This document shows, piece after piece, positions 1 to 8,532 of a DNA stretch of 64,000 bases (within the stretch, counting starts at the first letter, position 1; every line of letters starts with the position of its first letter). The notes below the pieces were generated by a model that worked only from the letters and a program-made list of their open reading frames with translations, was not told where the DNA came from and did no database searches. A program made the position numbers and the translations under genes. Origin of the DNA: Azospirillum oleiclasticum (GTDB lineage: Bacteria > Pseudomonadota > Alphaproteobacteria > Azospirillales > Azospirillaceae); NCBI RefSeq assembly GCF_013423485.1, contig NZ_JABFFR010000003.1:186001-250000 (forward strand), in the 5' to 3' direction.

Positions 1-1
1 C

Positions 2-1039
2 GCGTCGCTGTCCGGCAGCAACCTGGCGCTCGCCGATCTCCAGGCGTCCATCCTGCTGATGGCGGAGATGGAGGGTGCCGTCCTCGATGGCGCCAACCTG
101 CTGGGCGCCGACCTGCGGGGTGCCAACTTCAACGGCGCCAGCCTGGCGGAGGCGAACCTGTCGGGAGCGGACCTGCGCACCGGCGTGCTGGGCGCGGTCA
201 GCACCGGCAACGACCGCGGTGCCCGCGACCCGGCCTGGAGCCGCAACACCCAGATGATCGACGCCAAGCTGGGCCGCGCCCTGCTCGTCGGCTCGCGGTT
301 GGAGAACTGCGACCTGACGGGGGCGGAGCTGGCGGACGCCGACCTCAGCGGCGCCGATCTCAGCGGCGCCATCCTGATCGCCACCGATCTCAGCGGTGTG
401 GCGCTGAAGAACGCCAAGCTGTCCGGCGCCATCCTGTCGGGCGCGCATCTGGACGAGCAGGTGGCCGCCCTGTTGGCCGACCAGGGCATCGACCCGCGCG
501 CCAGCCTGACCCCGGTGATCGACCGCCTGCCCGAGCTCGTGGCCCGCCATCGCGCGTGGCTGGACAGCGGCGGCGCCCAGGGCGCGCGGCTGGAGTTGGA
601 TCAGGCCGACCTCGCCGGTGCGCGACTGTCGGGGGTGGACCTGTCGGCCGCCCGGCTCCAGCGCTGCGACCTCAGCGGTGCCGACCTGTCCGGCGCCACC
701 CTGACCATGGCCGACCTCGCCTACAGCCGGCTGGCCGGGGCCGATCTGCGCGACGCCGACCTGTCCGGCTGCGGGCTGCGCCGGGCCGACCTGACCGGGG
801 CCAATCTGGAGGGGGCGGCGCTCGACGACATCGCCATCGGCGGCGATCTCTCCCGCCCCTGGCCCACCAACCTGCAGGGTGCCCGGCTGGTGGACGCCGA
901 CCTGCGCTGCCGCAGCGCCCGCGGCGCCATGCTGCGCCACGCCGACCTGACCGGCGCGCGGGTCAACATGGCGCTGCTGCGCGGCAGCGACACCCAGGGT
1001 GCCAAGCTGCCTCGGGCCGCGGCCTCCGCCCCGGCCTGA
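2..1039 (+). CDS. Pentapeptide-repeat protein (5' end outside window)
   Basis: The open frame runs from base 2 without a stop, so the gene starts upstream and only its last 345 residues are visible. The visible protein is mostly tandem A(D/N)Lxx repeats such as ADLSGADLSGA, the signature of right-handed quadrilateral beta-helix pentapeptide proteins. The repeat array is broken around visible residues 155-200 by a non-repeat stretch (DQGIDPRASLTPVIDRLPEL), then resumes. No signal peptide can be judged because the N-terminus is missing. Pentapeptide proteins vary widely in role (DNA mimicry, scaffolding) and nothing here fixes a function. An internal ATG at 59 is in frame but lies inside the repeats and is not a convincing start. 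Confidence 0.9.
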   Translation, partial: ASLSGSNLALADLQASILLMAEMEGAVLDGANLLGADLRGANFNGASLAEANLSGADLRTGVLGAVSTGNDRGARDPAWSRNTQMIDAKLGRALLVGSRLENCDLTGAELADADLSGADLSGAILIATDLSGVALKNAKLSGAILSGAHLDEQVAALLADQGIDPRASLTPVIDRLPELVARHRAWLDSGGAQGARLELDQADLAGARLSGVDLSAARLQRCDLSGADLSGATLTMADLAYSRLAGADLRDADLSGCGLRRADLTGANLEGAALDDIAIGGDLSRPWPTNLQGARLVDADLRCRSARGAMLRHADLTGARVNMALLRGSDTQGAKLPRAAASAPA

Positions 1040-1137
1040 CGGCTACGGCGCCCCCGCACCATCCGCACCGCTTGGCCCCGCCCCGCCGGCCGGCGTAGGC
1101 TGCCGCCCTGGCAATGGCGGACCAAGGAGCACTGCGC

Positions 1138-1737
1138 ATGGACCACCCCGACATCGAGGTCATCGAGAAGCAGACGGTCTGCAAAGGCTTCCTCCAGATC
1201 GACCGCTACCGCCTGCGCCACCGCAAGTTCGACGGGAGCTGGAGCGACGTGGTGGTGCGCGAGGTGTGCGAGCGCGGCCACGCCGTCGCGGTCCTGCTCT
1301 ACGACCCGGGCCGCGACAGCCTCGTCATGATCGAGCAGTTCCGGGTCGGGGCCGCGGCCGGCGGCGGGCCCGCCTGGCTGACCGAGATCGTCGCCGGCAT
1401 CATCGAGGAGGGCGAGGCACCCGATGAGGTCGCCCGCCGCGAGGTTCGGGAGGAGGCCGGCTGCGAGGTGACGGCGCTGGAGACCATCTGCGACTATTTC
1501 CCCAGCCCCGGCGCCTTCAGCGAGAAGGTCACGCTGTTCTGCGGGCGGGTGGACAGCGCCGCCGTCGGAACCACAGGCGGCTGCCCCGACGAGCATGAGG
1601 ACATCCGCATCACCGTCATGCCCTATGACGCGGCGATCCGCCTGATGGACGAGAACCGCCTGAACAACTCCGTCACCATCATCGCCCTGGCCTGGCTCGC
1701 CCGCCACAAGGACGCGTTGCAAGCGCGCTGGGCATGA
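1138..1737 (+). CDS. nudF: NUDIX hydrolase, ADP-ribose pyrophosphatase type
   Basis: Predicted to hydrolyse ADP-ribose or related nucleoside diphosphate sugars to AMP plus sugar phosphate in the cytoplasm. A complete Nudix box GX5EX7REUXEEXGU lies at about residues 87-109 (GIIEEGE...REVREEAGC). The size of 199 residues and the N-terminal beta domain (KGFLQIDRYRLRHRKFDG) match the NudF/ADP-ribose group rather than small MutT enzymes. ATG at 1138 is chosen because AAGGAG lies 8 bases upstream; an in-frame ATG at 1114 lacks a ribosome site. The gene stands alone between the pentapeptide gene and cysK. The exact substrate is inferred. Confidence 0.85.
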   Translation: MDHPDIEVIEKQTVCKGFLQIDRYRLRHRKFDGSWSDVVVREVCERGHAVAVLLYDPGRDSLVMIEQFRVGAAAGGGPAWLTEIVAGIIEEGEAPDEVARREVREEAGCEVTALETICDYFPSPGAFSEKVTLFCGRVDSAAVGTTGGCPDEHEDIRITVMPYDAAIRLMDENRLNNSVTIIALAWLARHKDALQARWA

Positions 1738-1853
1738 TCCTGCGAATTTCACACGCAGACTTCGCGAAACCCCGCCATTCCACAGGCGCGCCTTGAACAG
1801 GATCCCGGCCTTCCGATAGTTTGAGGGCAGGACATAAGAGAGAGGGACGGGTC

Positions 1854-2858
1854 GTGGACATTCGCGACGGCTTCATCGGCACCATCGGCAACACCCCACT
1901 GATCCGGCTGGAAGGGCCGTCGAAGGCCACGGGCTGCAACATCCTGGGCAAGGCGGAATTCCTGAACCCCGGCGGGTCGGTGAAGGACCGCGCGGCCATC
2001 GCCATCGTGCGCGACGCCGAGCGCCGCGGCGTGCTGAAGCCCGGCGGCACCATCGTGGAAGGCACCGCCGGCAACACCGGCATCGGGCTGGCGTTGGTGG
2101 GCAACGCGCTCGGCTACCGCACCGTCATCGTCATGCCGGAGACGCAGAGCCAGGAGAAGAAGGACATGCTGCGGCTGGTGGGCGCCGACCTGCGCCTGGT
2201 GCCGGCCCTGCCCTACAAGGATCCCGGCAACTACGTCCGCTATTCCGAGCGGCTGGCGGCCGAATTGGCGGAGAGCGAGCCGAACGGCGCCGTCTGGGCC
2301 AACCAGTTCGACAACACCGCCAACCGCGAGGGCCACCGCCAGACCACCGGCCGCGAGATCTGGGAGCAGACCGACGGCACGGTGGACGCCTTCACCTGCG
2401 CCGTGGGCACCGGCGGCACGCTGGCCGGCGTCGGCATGGCGCTGAAGGAGAGGAACCCCAAGGTGAGGATCGTGCTGGCCGATCCCTTCGGCTCCGCCAT
2501 CTACAACCACTACGCCATCGGCGAGCTGAAGGCCGAGGGCTCCTCCATCACCGAGGGCATCGGCCAGGGTCGGATCACCGCCAACCTCGATGGCGCACCC
2601 GTGGACGACTGGGAGCAGATCCCCGACGACGAGGCGCTGGAGCTCATCTTCGACCTGCTGAAGACGCAGGGGCTGGTGCTCGGCGGGTCCAGCGGCATCA
2701 ACGTGGCGGCGGCCGTGCGGGTGGCGCGCAAGCTCGGCCCCGGCCACACCATCGCGACCATCCTGTGCGACGGCGGGCAGCGCTACCAATCGAAGCTCTT
2801 CAACCCCGCCTTCCTTCGTGAGAAGAATTTGCCCGTGCCGTCCTGGCTGGACAACTGA
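1854..2858 (+). CDS. cysK: Cysteine synthase A (O-acetylserine sulfhydrylase)
   Basis: PLP enzyme that makes L-cysteine from O-acetylserine and sulfide. The N-terminus (DIRDGFIGTIGNTPLIRLE) is typical. K44 in GGSVKDRAA is the expected Schiff-base lysine, GTAGNTGIGL binds substrate and cofactor phosphate, and GTGGTLAGVG is the second glycine-rich loop. Length 334 residues fits the family. The GTG at 1854 is preferred because a GAGAGAGGGA purine run sits just upstream; an ATG at 1821 would add 11 atypical residues. It is followed after 20 bases by the alanyl-tRNA editing gene and then sseA, which suggests co-transcription of cysteine-related functions. Confidence 0.95.
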   Translation: MDIRDGFIGTIGNTPLIRLEGPSKATGCNILGKAEFLNPGGSVKDRAAIAIVRDAERRGVLKPGGTIVEGTAGNTGIGLALVGNALGYRTVIVMPETQSQEKKDMLRLVGADLRLVPALPYKDPGNYVRYSERLAAELAESEPNGAVWANQFDNTANREGHRQTTGREIWEQTDGTVDAFTCAVGTGGTLAGVGMALKERNPKVRIVLADPFGSAIYNHYAIGELKAEGSSITEGIGQGRITANLDGAPVDDWEQIPDDEALELIFDLLKTQGLVLGGSSGINVAAAVRVARKLGPGHTIATILCDGGQRYQSKLFNPAFLREKNLPVPSWLDN

Positions 2859-2878
2859 CCAAGCAAGAAGCAGGGACC

Positions 2879-3586
2879 ATGGAGCTGATCTTCCGCGCCG
2901 ACGCCTACGCCCAGCGCTGCACCGCCACCGTGACGGCCGCCGACGACCGCGGCATCCGGCTGGACCGCACCGTCTTCTACCCCACCGGCGGCGGCCAGCC
3001 CGGCGACACCGGCACGCTGACGGCGGGCGGCTCCGTCATCCGCATCGTGGATACGGTGAAGGGCGACGGAGCGGACGAGATCATCCATGTGCCGGAACCG
3101 GGCACCGCCCTGCCCGCCCCCGGCACCGCGGTGGAGGCGGAGATCGACTGGAACCGGCGCCACCGGCACATGCGCATGCACACGGCCATGCACCTGCTCT
3201 GCGCCGTGGTTCCCGGCTCCGTCACCGGCGGGCAGGTCGGGGCGGACAAGAGCCGGCTCGACTTCAACGTGCCGACCGGCAGCCTGGACAAGGACGCCAT
3301 CACCGCGGCCATCAACGAGCGCATCGCCGAGGACCGGCCGGTCAGCCAGCGTTGGATCACCGACGCCGAGATGGAGGCGCGGCCGGAGCTGGTGCGCACC
3401 ATGTCGGTGAAGCCGCCCACGGGCAGCGGCACCGTCCGCCTGCTCGACATCGAGGGGGTGGATCTGCAACCCTGCGGCGGCACCCACGTGGCGCGCACCG
3501 GCGAGATCGGGGCGGTCGAGGTGGTGAAGATCGAGAACAAAGGCAAACAGAACCGGCGCGTCGTCATCGCGCTGGTCGATGCGTGA
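2879..3586 (+). CDS. alaX: Alanyl-tRNA editing protein (AlaX type)
   Basis: Free-standing editing enzyme related to the AlaRS editing domain; it clears mischarged Ser- or Gly-tRNA(Ala) in trans. The zinc-site motifs are present: HxxxH at H97/H101 (HMRMHTAMH) and CGGTH with C199 and H203. The 235-residue length and the N-terminal beta-barrel (RLDRTVFYPTGGGQPGD) match the AlaX-M/AlaXp class that lacks the C-Ala extension. It lies between cysK and sseA with short gaps, so it probably belongs to the same transcript. Placing an editing factor beside serine/cysteine enzymes is suggestive, but a functional link is only inferred. Confidence 0.9.
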   Translation: MELIFRADAYAQRCTATVTAADDRGIRLDRTVFYPTGGGQPGDTGTLTAGGSVIRIVDTVKGDGADEIIHVPEPGTALPAPGTAVEAEIDWNRRHRHMRMHTAMHLLCAVVPGSVTGGQVGADKSRLDFNVPTGSLDKDAITAAINERIAEDRPVSQRWITDAEMEARPELVRTMSVKPPTGSGTVRLLDIEGVDLQPCGGTHVARTGEIGAVEVVKIENKGKQNRRVVIALVDA

Positions 3587-3600
3587 GGAGAGGAAGCACC

Positions 3601-4467
3601 ATGACCGCCGAGAACCCGACCACGATCGTCTCCACCGACTGGCTGGCCGGCCGCCTGGGCGACCCCTCCGTCCGCGTGGTGGACGCCACCTGGTACATGC
3701 CGGGCAGCGGCAAGGATCCGCGCGCCGAGTTCGCGCAGCGCCACATCCCCGGCGCCGTCTTCATGGACATCGACGAGGTGGCCGAGCCGGACACCCACCC
3801 GATCCCCCACGTGGTCCCCACTCCCGACCGCTTCGCCGCCATCGCCGGCGCGCACGGCATCGGCAACGACACGCAGATCGTCGTCTATGACGGCTACGGC
3901 CTGCAGACCGCGGCGCGCATCTGGTACCTGTTCCGCCTGTACGGTCACGACAAGGTGGCGGTGCTGGACGGCGGGCTGCCCAAGTGGCTGGCCGAGAACC
4001 GCCCCGTCGAGTCGGGCACGCCTGCGGTGACGCCGCAGAGCTTCAGCGCCGCCTTCCGGCCGGAACTGCTGCGCCGCATCGACGACATCCGCGCCAATCT
4101 GGACAGCCGCGCCGAGCAGGTGGTGGACGCCCGCGCCGCCGCCCGTTTCGAGGGCACGGTCGCCGAGTCCTGGCCGGGCCGCCCCGCCGGCCACATCCCC
4201 GGCAGCCGCAACCTGCCCTTCACCGACCTGCTGGACCCGACCACCAAGACGCTGTTGCCGCCGGACGCCATCGCCGCCAGGGCCAAGGCCGCCGGGCTCG
4301 ACCTGTCGAAGCCGGTGGTGGCCTCCTGCGGCAGCGGCGTGACCGCCGGCGTGCTGGCGCTGGGCTTCGCCATCGCCGGCAAGTGGGACGTGCCGATCTA
4401 TGACGGCTCCTGGTCGGAGTGGGGACTGCGCCCCGACCTGCCCGTTGCCACCGGCCCGGCCGAATGA
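3601..4467 (+). CDS. sseA: 3-mercaptopyruvate sulfurtransferase (tandem rhodanese)
   Basis: Transfers sulfur from 3-mercaptopyruvate (or thiosulfate) to thiol acceptors. Two rhodanese domains are visible (about residues 10-135 and 160-285). The active-site loop is CGSGVTAG with C243; the Gly-Ser after the cysteine indicates mercaptopyruvate sulfurtransferase rather than thiosulfate sulfurtransferase, which has CRKG. Length 288 matches. A GAGGAGAGGAAG ribosome site precedes the ATG at 3601. The stop overlaps the next start as ATGA, so the acetyltransferase downstream is translationally coupled. Confidence 0.92.
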   Translation: MTAENPTTIVSTDWLAGRLGDPSVRVVDATWYMPGSGKDPRAEFAQRHIPGAVFMDIDEVAEPDTHPIPHVVPTPDRFAAIAGAHGIGNDTQIVVYDGYGLQTAARIWYLFRLYGHDKVAVLDGGLPKWLAENRPVESGTPAVTPQSFSAAFRPELLRRIDDIRANLDSRAEQVVDARAAARFEGTVAESWPGRPAGHIPGSRNLPFTDLLDPTTKTLLPPDAIAARAKAAGLDLSKPVVASCGSGVTAGVLALGFAIAGKWDVPIYDGSWSEWGLRPDLPVATGPAE

Positions 4468-4907
4468 CCGGGATCGGCACCGCGCCCGCCATCCGCCCGA
4501 TGCGGGCGGCGGAATGCGATGCCGTGATCGCGCTGTGGCACGCCTGCGGGCTGGTGGTTCCCTGGAACGACCCCGCCGCCGACATCGCGCTCGCCCTGTC
4601 CAAGCCTTGTTCGACCGTGCTGGTGGCGGAGGAGGAGGGCGGCATCGCCGCCTCCGTCATGGTCGGCCATGACGGGCACCGCGGCTGGCTCTATTACCTT
4701 GCCGTCGCGCCGATGCGGCAGCGGCGTGGGCTGGGCCGTGCCATGGTTTCGGCCGCCGAGGCGTGGCTGGCCGAAGCCGGGCCGCCCAAGGTGCAGCTCA
4801 TGGTGCGCGCCACCAACACGATGGTGCTGGCCTTCTACGAGACGCTGGGCTACGCGCCCTCCCCCGTGACGGTGATGCAGAAATGGCTTCGCGACCCTTC
4901 AGCCTGA
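4464..4907 (+). CDS. GNAT acetyltransferase, YpeA-like
   Basis: GCN5-related N-acetyltransferase of 147 residues. The order of conserved blocks (LWxxCGLVxPWNDP near the N-terminus, GHDGHRGWLYYLAV, then RRGLGRAMV as the acetyl-CoA Q/RxxGxG/A loop, and FYETLGY near the C-terminus) resembles E. coli YpeA closely. The acceptor substrate of this group is not established here. The start overlaps the sseA stop by four bases (ATGA), so co-translation with sseA is likely. Confidence 0.85.
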   Translation: MTGIGTAPAIRPMRAAECDAVIALWHACGLVVPWNDPAADIALALSKPCSTVLVAEEEGGIAASVMVGHDGHRGWLYYLAVAPMRQRRGLGRAMVSAAEAWLAEAGPPKVQLMVRATNTMVLAFYETLGYAPSPVTVMQKWLRDPSA

Positions 4908-5503
4908 CGCCATCAGCCCTTCCCGTCGCGGTGGGGCCGGGCCGGTTGTCCGTGATCGTCACCTATCTGGAGATGACGGCACCGCCGCAGGACGACCCGG
5001 TGCCGCGCCCGCCCGGCGACCTGCTGCTGATGCGTGCCCTCGACCCCACGGCCTCCTTCTACCGCTATCTCTACAGCACGGTGGGCGAGCCGTGGCTGTG
5101 GCACGAGCGGCGGCGGATGAGCGACCAGCAGCTCGCCGCCATCGTCGGCGACCACCGGGTGGAGGTGCATGTGCTGTATGCCCACGGTACCCCGGCCGGA
5201 TATGCGGAGATCGACCGGCGCAAGCGCGATTCGGTGGATCTGGCCTATTTCGGCCTGATCCCTGACTTCATCGGCCAGAAGCTCGGGCCCTGGCTGCTGG
5301 ACCAGTCCATCCGCATGGCGTGGACCGGCGGCACGCGGCGGCTGACGGTGAACACCTGCACCTTCGACCACCCGCGCGCCCTGCCCCTCTACCAGAGCCT
5401 CGGCTTCACCCCCATCCGCAGCGTGGTGCGCGAGATCGATGACCCGCGCGTCAAGGGGCCGCTGCCGCGCACCGCGGGACCGCACATCCCGATCATTGAA
5501 TAG
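4883..5503 (+). CDS. GNAT family N-acetyltransferase
   Basis: Second acetyltransferase-fold protein, 206 residues with the ATG at 4883, overlapping the end of the preceding GNAT gene by 25 bases. The C-terminal half has the GNAT pattern: DLAYFGLIPDFIGQKLGPWLL (acetyl-CoA loop region, with a less canonical Q-K-L-G-P-W), then NTCTFDHPRALPLYQSLGF. The N-terminal half is longer than the minimal domain. The start is uncertain because no strong ribosome site is visible; a later GTG near 4930 is possible. The substrate is unknown. Confidence 0.75.
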   Translation: MASRPFSLTPSALPVAVGPGRLSVIVTYLEMTAPPQDDPVPRPPGDLLLMRALDPTASFYRYLYSTVGEPWLWHERRRMSDQQLAAIVGDHRVEVHVLYAHGTPAGYAEIDRRKRDSVDLAYFGLIPDFIGQKLGPWLLDQSIRMAWTGGTRRLTVNTCTFDHPRALPLYQSLGFTPIRSVVREIDDPRVKGPLPRTAGPHIPIIE

Positions 5504-5541
5504 GGCCGATCATCGAGTGACGGGACGGCTCCGGCCCTGCT

Positions 5542-5847
5542 TCATTCCGCCGCAGCCTGCTCGCGCTCCGGCTCGCTCTCGGGGAAGGCGAGGTCGAGGC
5601 GGGTCCCGGTGGCGTGCGCGTAGAGCATCAGGTCATTGAGGAACTCGGTCTCCTTGTCGGCCCCGTCCTTTCGGCGGATGGCGACCAGACGGTCCAGGGC
5701 CTTGATGTTGAAGCCGGCGCTTTTTGCCTCGTTCTTCAAGTCCTTGAGGTCATCCTTCAGGCCATCGATCTCATCCAGAAGGCGCTCCATCCGCTCGGCG
5801 TACTGGCGGAGCTGGTCGGCGGCGGAGCTGTTCACGACGTTGGTCAC
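5542..5847 (-). CDS. GapR-like DUF2312 (UPF0335) DNA-binding protein
   Basis: Small 101-residue, strongly helical protein. The N-terminus (TNVVNSSAADQLRQYAERMERL) and the charged coiled-coil core followed by KSAGFNIKALDRLVAIRRKD match the DUF2312 family, whose Caulobacter member GapR clamps overtwisted DNA. This copy carries a C-terminal extension (HATGTRLDLAFPES...) and a more divergent coil than classical GapR, so it may be a paralog. GTG at 5847 is chosen because GGGAG precedes it by 8 bases; the upstream open frame to 6000 reads as non-coding. It converges with the GNAT gene and is divergent from the ammonia-lyase gene. Confidence 0.8.
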   Translation of the reverse strand: MTNVVNSSAADQLRQYAERMERLLDEIDGLKDDLKDLKNEAKSAGFNIKALDRLVAIRRKDGADKETEFLNDLMLYAHATGTRLDLAFPESEPEREQAAAE

Positions 5848-6014
5848 GCGGGTGTCTCCCTGGTTCGGGCGCCGCCGTGGGCCGGCGGCGCGGGCGGGGG
5901 TGGTAGCACGGGAGACGGCCGGCTGTCCGGAAACATGCGGAACAGCGGCGTGCTGGCGGCTTGACGGGGGCGGCACTGCTCTGTTTTCGTGCAGGAACAA
6001 GCCGAGATGCCCCG

Positions 6015-7247
6015 ATGATGACCGATCAACCGCCCGCCGCCCCCCTGCGAATCGCCCACAACGCGATGGCCGACGGGAGCCGTGCGTACGGCCCGTCCGA
6101 ACGCGCCATCATCAGCCGCGCCGCCTTCGGCGACGCGATGGCGGAGATCGGGTCCTGGCCCGGCTATGCCCCCACACCGTTGCGCTCGCTGAAGGAACTC
6201 GCATCGTCCATCGGCATCGACCGGCTTTGGTACAAGGACGAGAGCCAGCGTTTCGGGCTCGGCAGCTTCAAGGCGCTGGGTGGTGCCTACGCGGTGCTGC
6301 GGCTGCTGGCGCGCGAGGTGTCGGCGCGCGCACCGGGGGTGCCGGTAACCGCACTCGACCTTGTGGTCGGCAAATACGGGAAGATCACGCGGGCGCTGAC
6401 CGTCACCACCGCCACCGACGGCAACCACGGCCGCTCCGTCGCCTGGGGCGCGCAGGTGTTCGGCTGCAACGCCGTGATCTATGTGCCCGCGGCCTGCAGC
6501 GACGGGCGTCGAAAGGCCATCGAGGCCTACGGCGCCAGGGTCGTGGTGGTGGACGGCGTCTATGACGAGGCGGTCCGCCGCGCCGCGGCCGACGCGCGGG
6601 CCAACGGCTGGTTCGTCGTCTCCGACACCTCCTACAGCGGTTACATGGATGTGCCGCGCGATGTGATGCAGGGCTACACCGTGATGGTGGAGGAGGCGGT
6701 CCAGCAGCTTCCCGCCAGCGAACGGCCGACGCATGTGTTCGTCCAGGGCGGCGTCGGCGCCCTGCCCGCCGCGGTCTGCGGCCATCTGTGGGAAAGCTGG
6801 GGCCGCCAGCGCCCGACCTTCGTGGTCGTGCAGTCGCAGGCCGCGGACGCCATCTACCGCAGCGCCCTGGCCGGGCGGCCGGTGGCGGCGGAAGGGGCGC
6901 TGGACACGGTGATGGTCGGCCTCGCCTGCGGGGAGGTGTCGCTGCTCGCCTGGGCGCTGCTGGAGCGCGGCATGGACGCCGTGGTCACCATCTCCGACAG
7001 CGCGGCGCTGGACACCATGCGCCTGCTGGCGCAGGGCCGGCATGGCGGGCGCCCGATCGTGGCCGGCGAATCGGGGGTGGCCGGTCTCGCCGCCGTGCTG
7101 GCCGTTGCCGCCGATCCCGAGGCGCGGACGGCCCTCGGGCTGATGCCGGACGCCCGGGTGCTGGTCTTCGGTACGGAGGGGGCCACCGACCCTGACATCT
7201 ATGCCCACATCGTGGGCAGGACGGCCGAGCAGGTGCTTGCCCTCTGA
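6015..7247 (+). CDS. dpaL: 2,3-diaminopropionate ammonia-lyase
   Basis: Fold-type II PLP enzyme that deaminates D- or L-2,3-diaminopropionate to pyruvate and two ammonia. The protein is 410 residues, close to E. coli YgeX. The Schiff-base lysine is K86 in RFGLGSFKALGGA; TDGNHGRSVAW is the Asn loop and FVQGGVGALPAAV the phosphate-binding glycine loop. It starts a same-strand run with an ABC importer, an amidase and an aminotransferase, which suggests uptake and breakdown of a diamino acid or a related amide. The start could be either of two adjacent ATG codons (6015, 6018). The upstream ribosome site is weak. Confidence 0.87.
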   Translation: MMTDQPPAAPLRIAHNAMADGSRAYGPSERAIISRAAFGDAMAEIGSWPGYAPTPLRSLKELASSIGIDRLWYKDESQRFGLGSFKALGGAYAVLRLLAREVSARAPGVPVTALDLVVGKYGKITRALTVTTATDGNHGRSVAWGAQVFGCNAVIYVPAACSDGRRKAIEAYGARVVVVDGVYDEAVRRAAADARANGWFVVSDTSYSGYMDVPRDVMQGYTVMVEEAVQQLPASERPTHVFVQGGVGALPAAVCGHLWESWGRQRPTFVVVQSQAADAIYRSALAGRPVAAEGALDTVMVGLACGEVSLLAWALLERGMDAVVTISDSAALDTMRLLAQGRHGGRPIVAGESGVAGLAAVLAVAADPEARTALGLMPDARVLVFGTEGATDPDIYAHIVGRTAEQVLAL

Positions 7248-7358
7248 GCAAGCGCGCGGCCGCTGCCGACGTCTTGCGCAGCGCCGCGATTCCGGTCCAC
7301 CATACCCGCCGGTTCGGGCCCTCCGGCCCATGAAAAACGAACGACAGGGTGGACCACG

Positions 7359-8450
7359 ATGACCAATGGGACGGTGGGGATCGGCCGGCGCTCCGTACTG
7401 GCGGGTGCCGCGGCGGCGGGTGCCGTGATCACGCTGGGCGCGCCGGCGATCCGCGCGCAGGAGCGGTCGCTGAAGGTCGGCACCTACGGCGGCTATTTCG
7501 AGGACAGCTTCAAGAAGCACATCTACCCGGCCTTCACCAAGGCGACGGGCATCAAGGTCGACAGCGTCGCCGAGCCGACGGGCGAGCAGTGGCTGCTCCA
7601 GCTCCAGCAGGCCGCGATGGCCGGGCAGGCACCGGCCGACGTGTCGATGATGGCGAACGTGCCGCGCATCCGAGGCGCCACCGCGCAGCTCTGGGCACCG
7701 TTGGACGAGGCGAAGGTGCCCAACGCCAAGAACGTCATCCCCACCTTCCTCGCCCGCTACGACGGCGAGAAGCTGTACGGCGTGGGTGCCGTGTCCTGGT
7801 TCATCACATTGGTGACCAACACCAACGTGTTCAAGGAGGCGCCCGGATCCTGGGCGGCCCTGTGGGATCCGGCGAACCGCGACCGCGTCGGGCTGCTGGC
7901 GCTCGCCTCCAACTCCTTCCTCGTCGAGATCACGGCCAAGACCCATTTCGCCGACCAGCCGACCGTGCTCGACAGCGAGGCGGGCATCATGAAGGTGCTC
8001 GGCAAGCTGGCGGAGCTGAAGCCCAACGTGAAGCTCTGGTACCGCGACGAGGGCCAGTTCCAGGCGCAGCTCCAGTCCGGCGAGATCCCGATGGGCCAGT
8101 ACTACCACGATGTGGCCGGGCTGGCGGCGAAGGACGGACACCCCGTCCGCTCCACCTTCCCCAAGGAAGGCGGGGTGGTGGACAGCGGCTCCTGGTGCGT
8201 GTCCAAGGCCTCCAAGAAGATGGAGGAGGCGCAGATCTTCATCGATTACATGTGCCAGCCCGCGGTGCAGGCGACGCTATCGCGCGAGGTCGGCACCGCC
8301 CCCGTCATCCCGAAGGCACTGACCGGCCTGTCCGACGCCGAGTTTGCCGCCGTGTCCAGCGAGACCGCGCCGATCGTCCCGAAATACGGGATGTATCTGG
8401 AACGCGGCGACTGGCTGGCCCAGAAGTGGACGGAGATGATCACGGCGTGA
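7359..8450 (+). CDS. ABC transporter substrate-binding protein (PotD-like, Tat-exported)
   Basis: Periplasmic binding protein of 363 residues in the spermidine/putrescine/opine (SBP_bac_6/8) group. The N-terminus has a twin-arginine signal (GRRSVLAGAAAAGAVITLG, then APAIRAQ) with likely cleavage after RAQ. The mature start LKVGTYGGYFEDSFKKHIYPAF is typical of polyamine-type binding proteins. It is followed by ATPase and two permease genes in the usual order. Linkage to the ammonia-lyase suggests the ligand is a diamino acid or amine, but ligand specificity cannot be read from sequence. Confidence 0.9.
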   Translation: MTNGTVGIGRRSVLAGAAAAGAVITLGAPAIRAQERSLKVGTYGGYFEDSFKKHIYPAFTKATGIKVDSVAEPTGEQWLLQLQQAAMAGQAPADVSMMANVPRIRGATAQLWAPLDEAKVPNAKNVIPTFLARYDGEKLYGVGAVSWFITLVTNTNVFKEAPGSWAALWDPANRDRVGLLALASNSFLVEITAKTHFADQPTVLDSEAGIMKVLGKLAELKPNVKLWYRDEGQFQAQLQSGEIPMGQYYHDVAGLAAKDGHPVRSTFPKEGGVVDSGSWCVSKASKKMEEAQIFIDYMCQPAVQATLSREVGTAPVIPKALTGLSDAEFAAVSSETAPIVPKYGMYLERGDWLAQKWTEMITA

Positions 8451-8532
8451 GGCCGATGCATGACGTCGGATCCGTACCGTGCGGATTCGACGTTGCGCAA
8501 CCCGCAGTTCTCCCCACACACCCCATGGTCAT

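Noticed and set aside
5844..8141. 765-residue minus-strand open frame opposite the ammonia-lyase and binding-protein genes
   Set aside because: Antisense to two genes with clear motifs; no domain in the translation.
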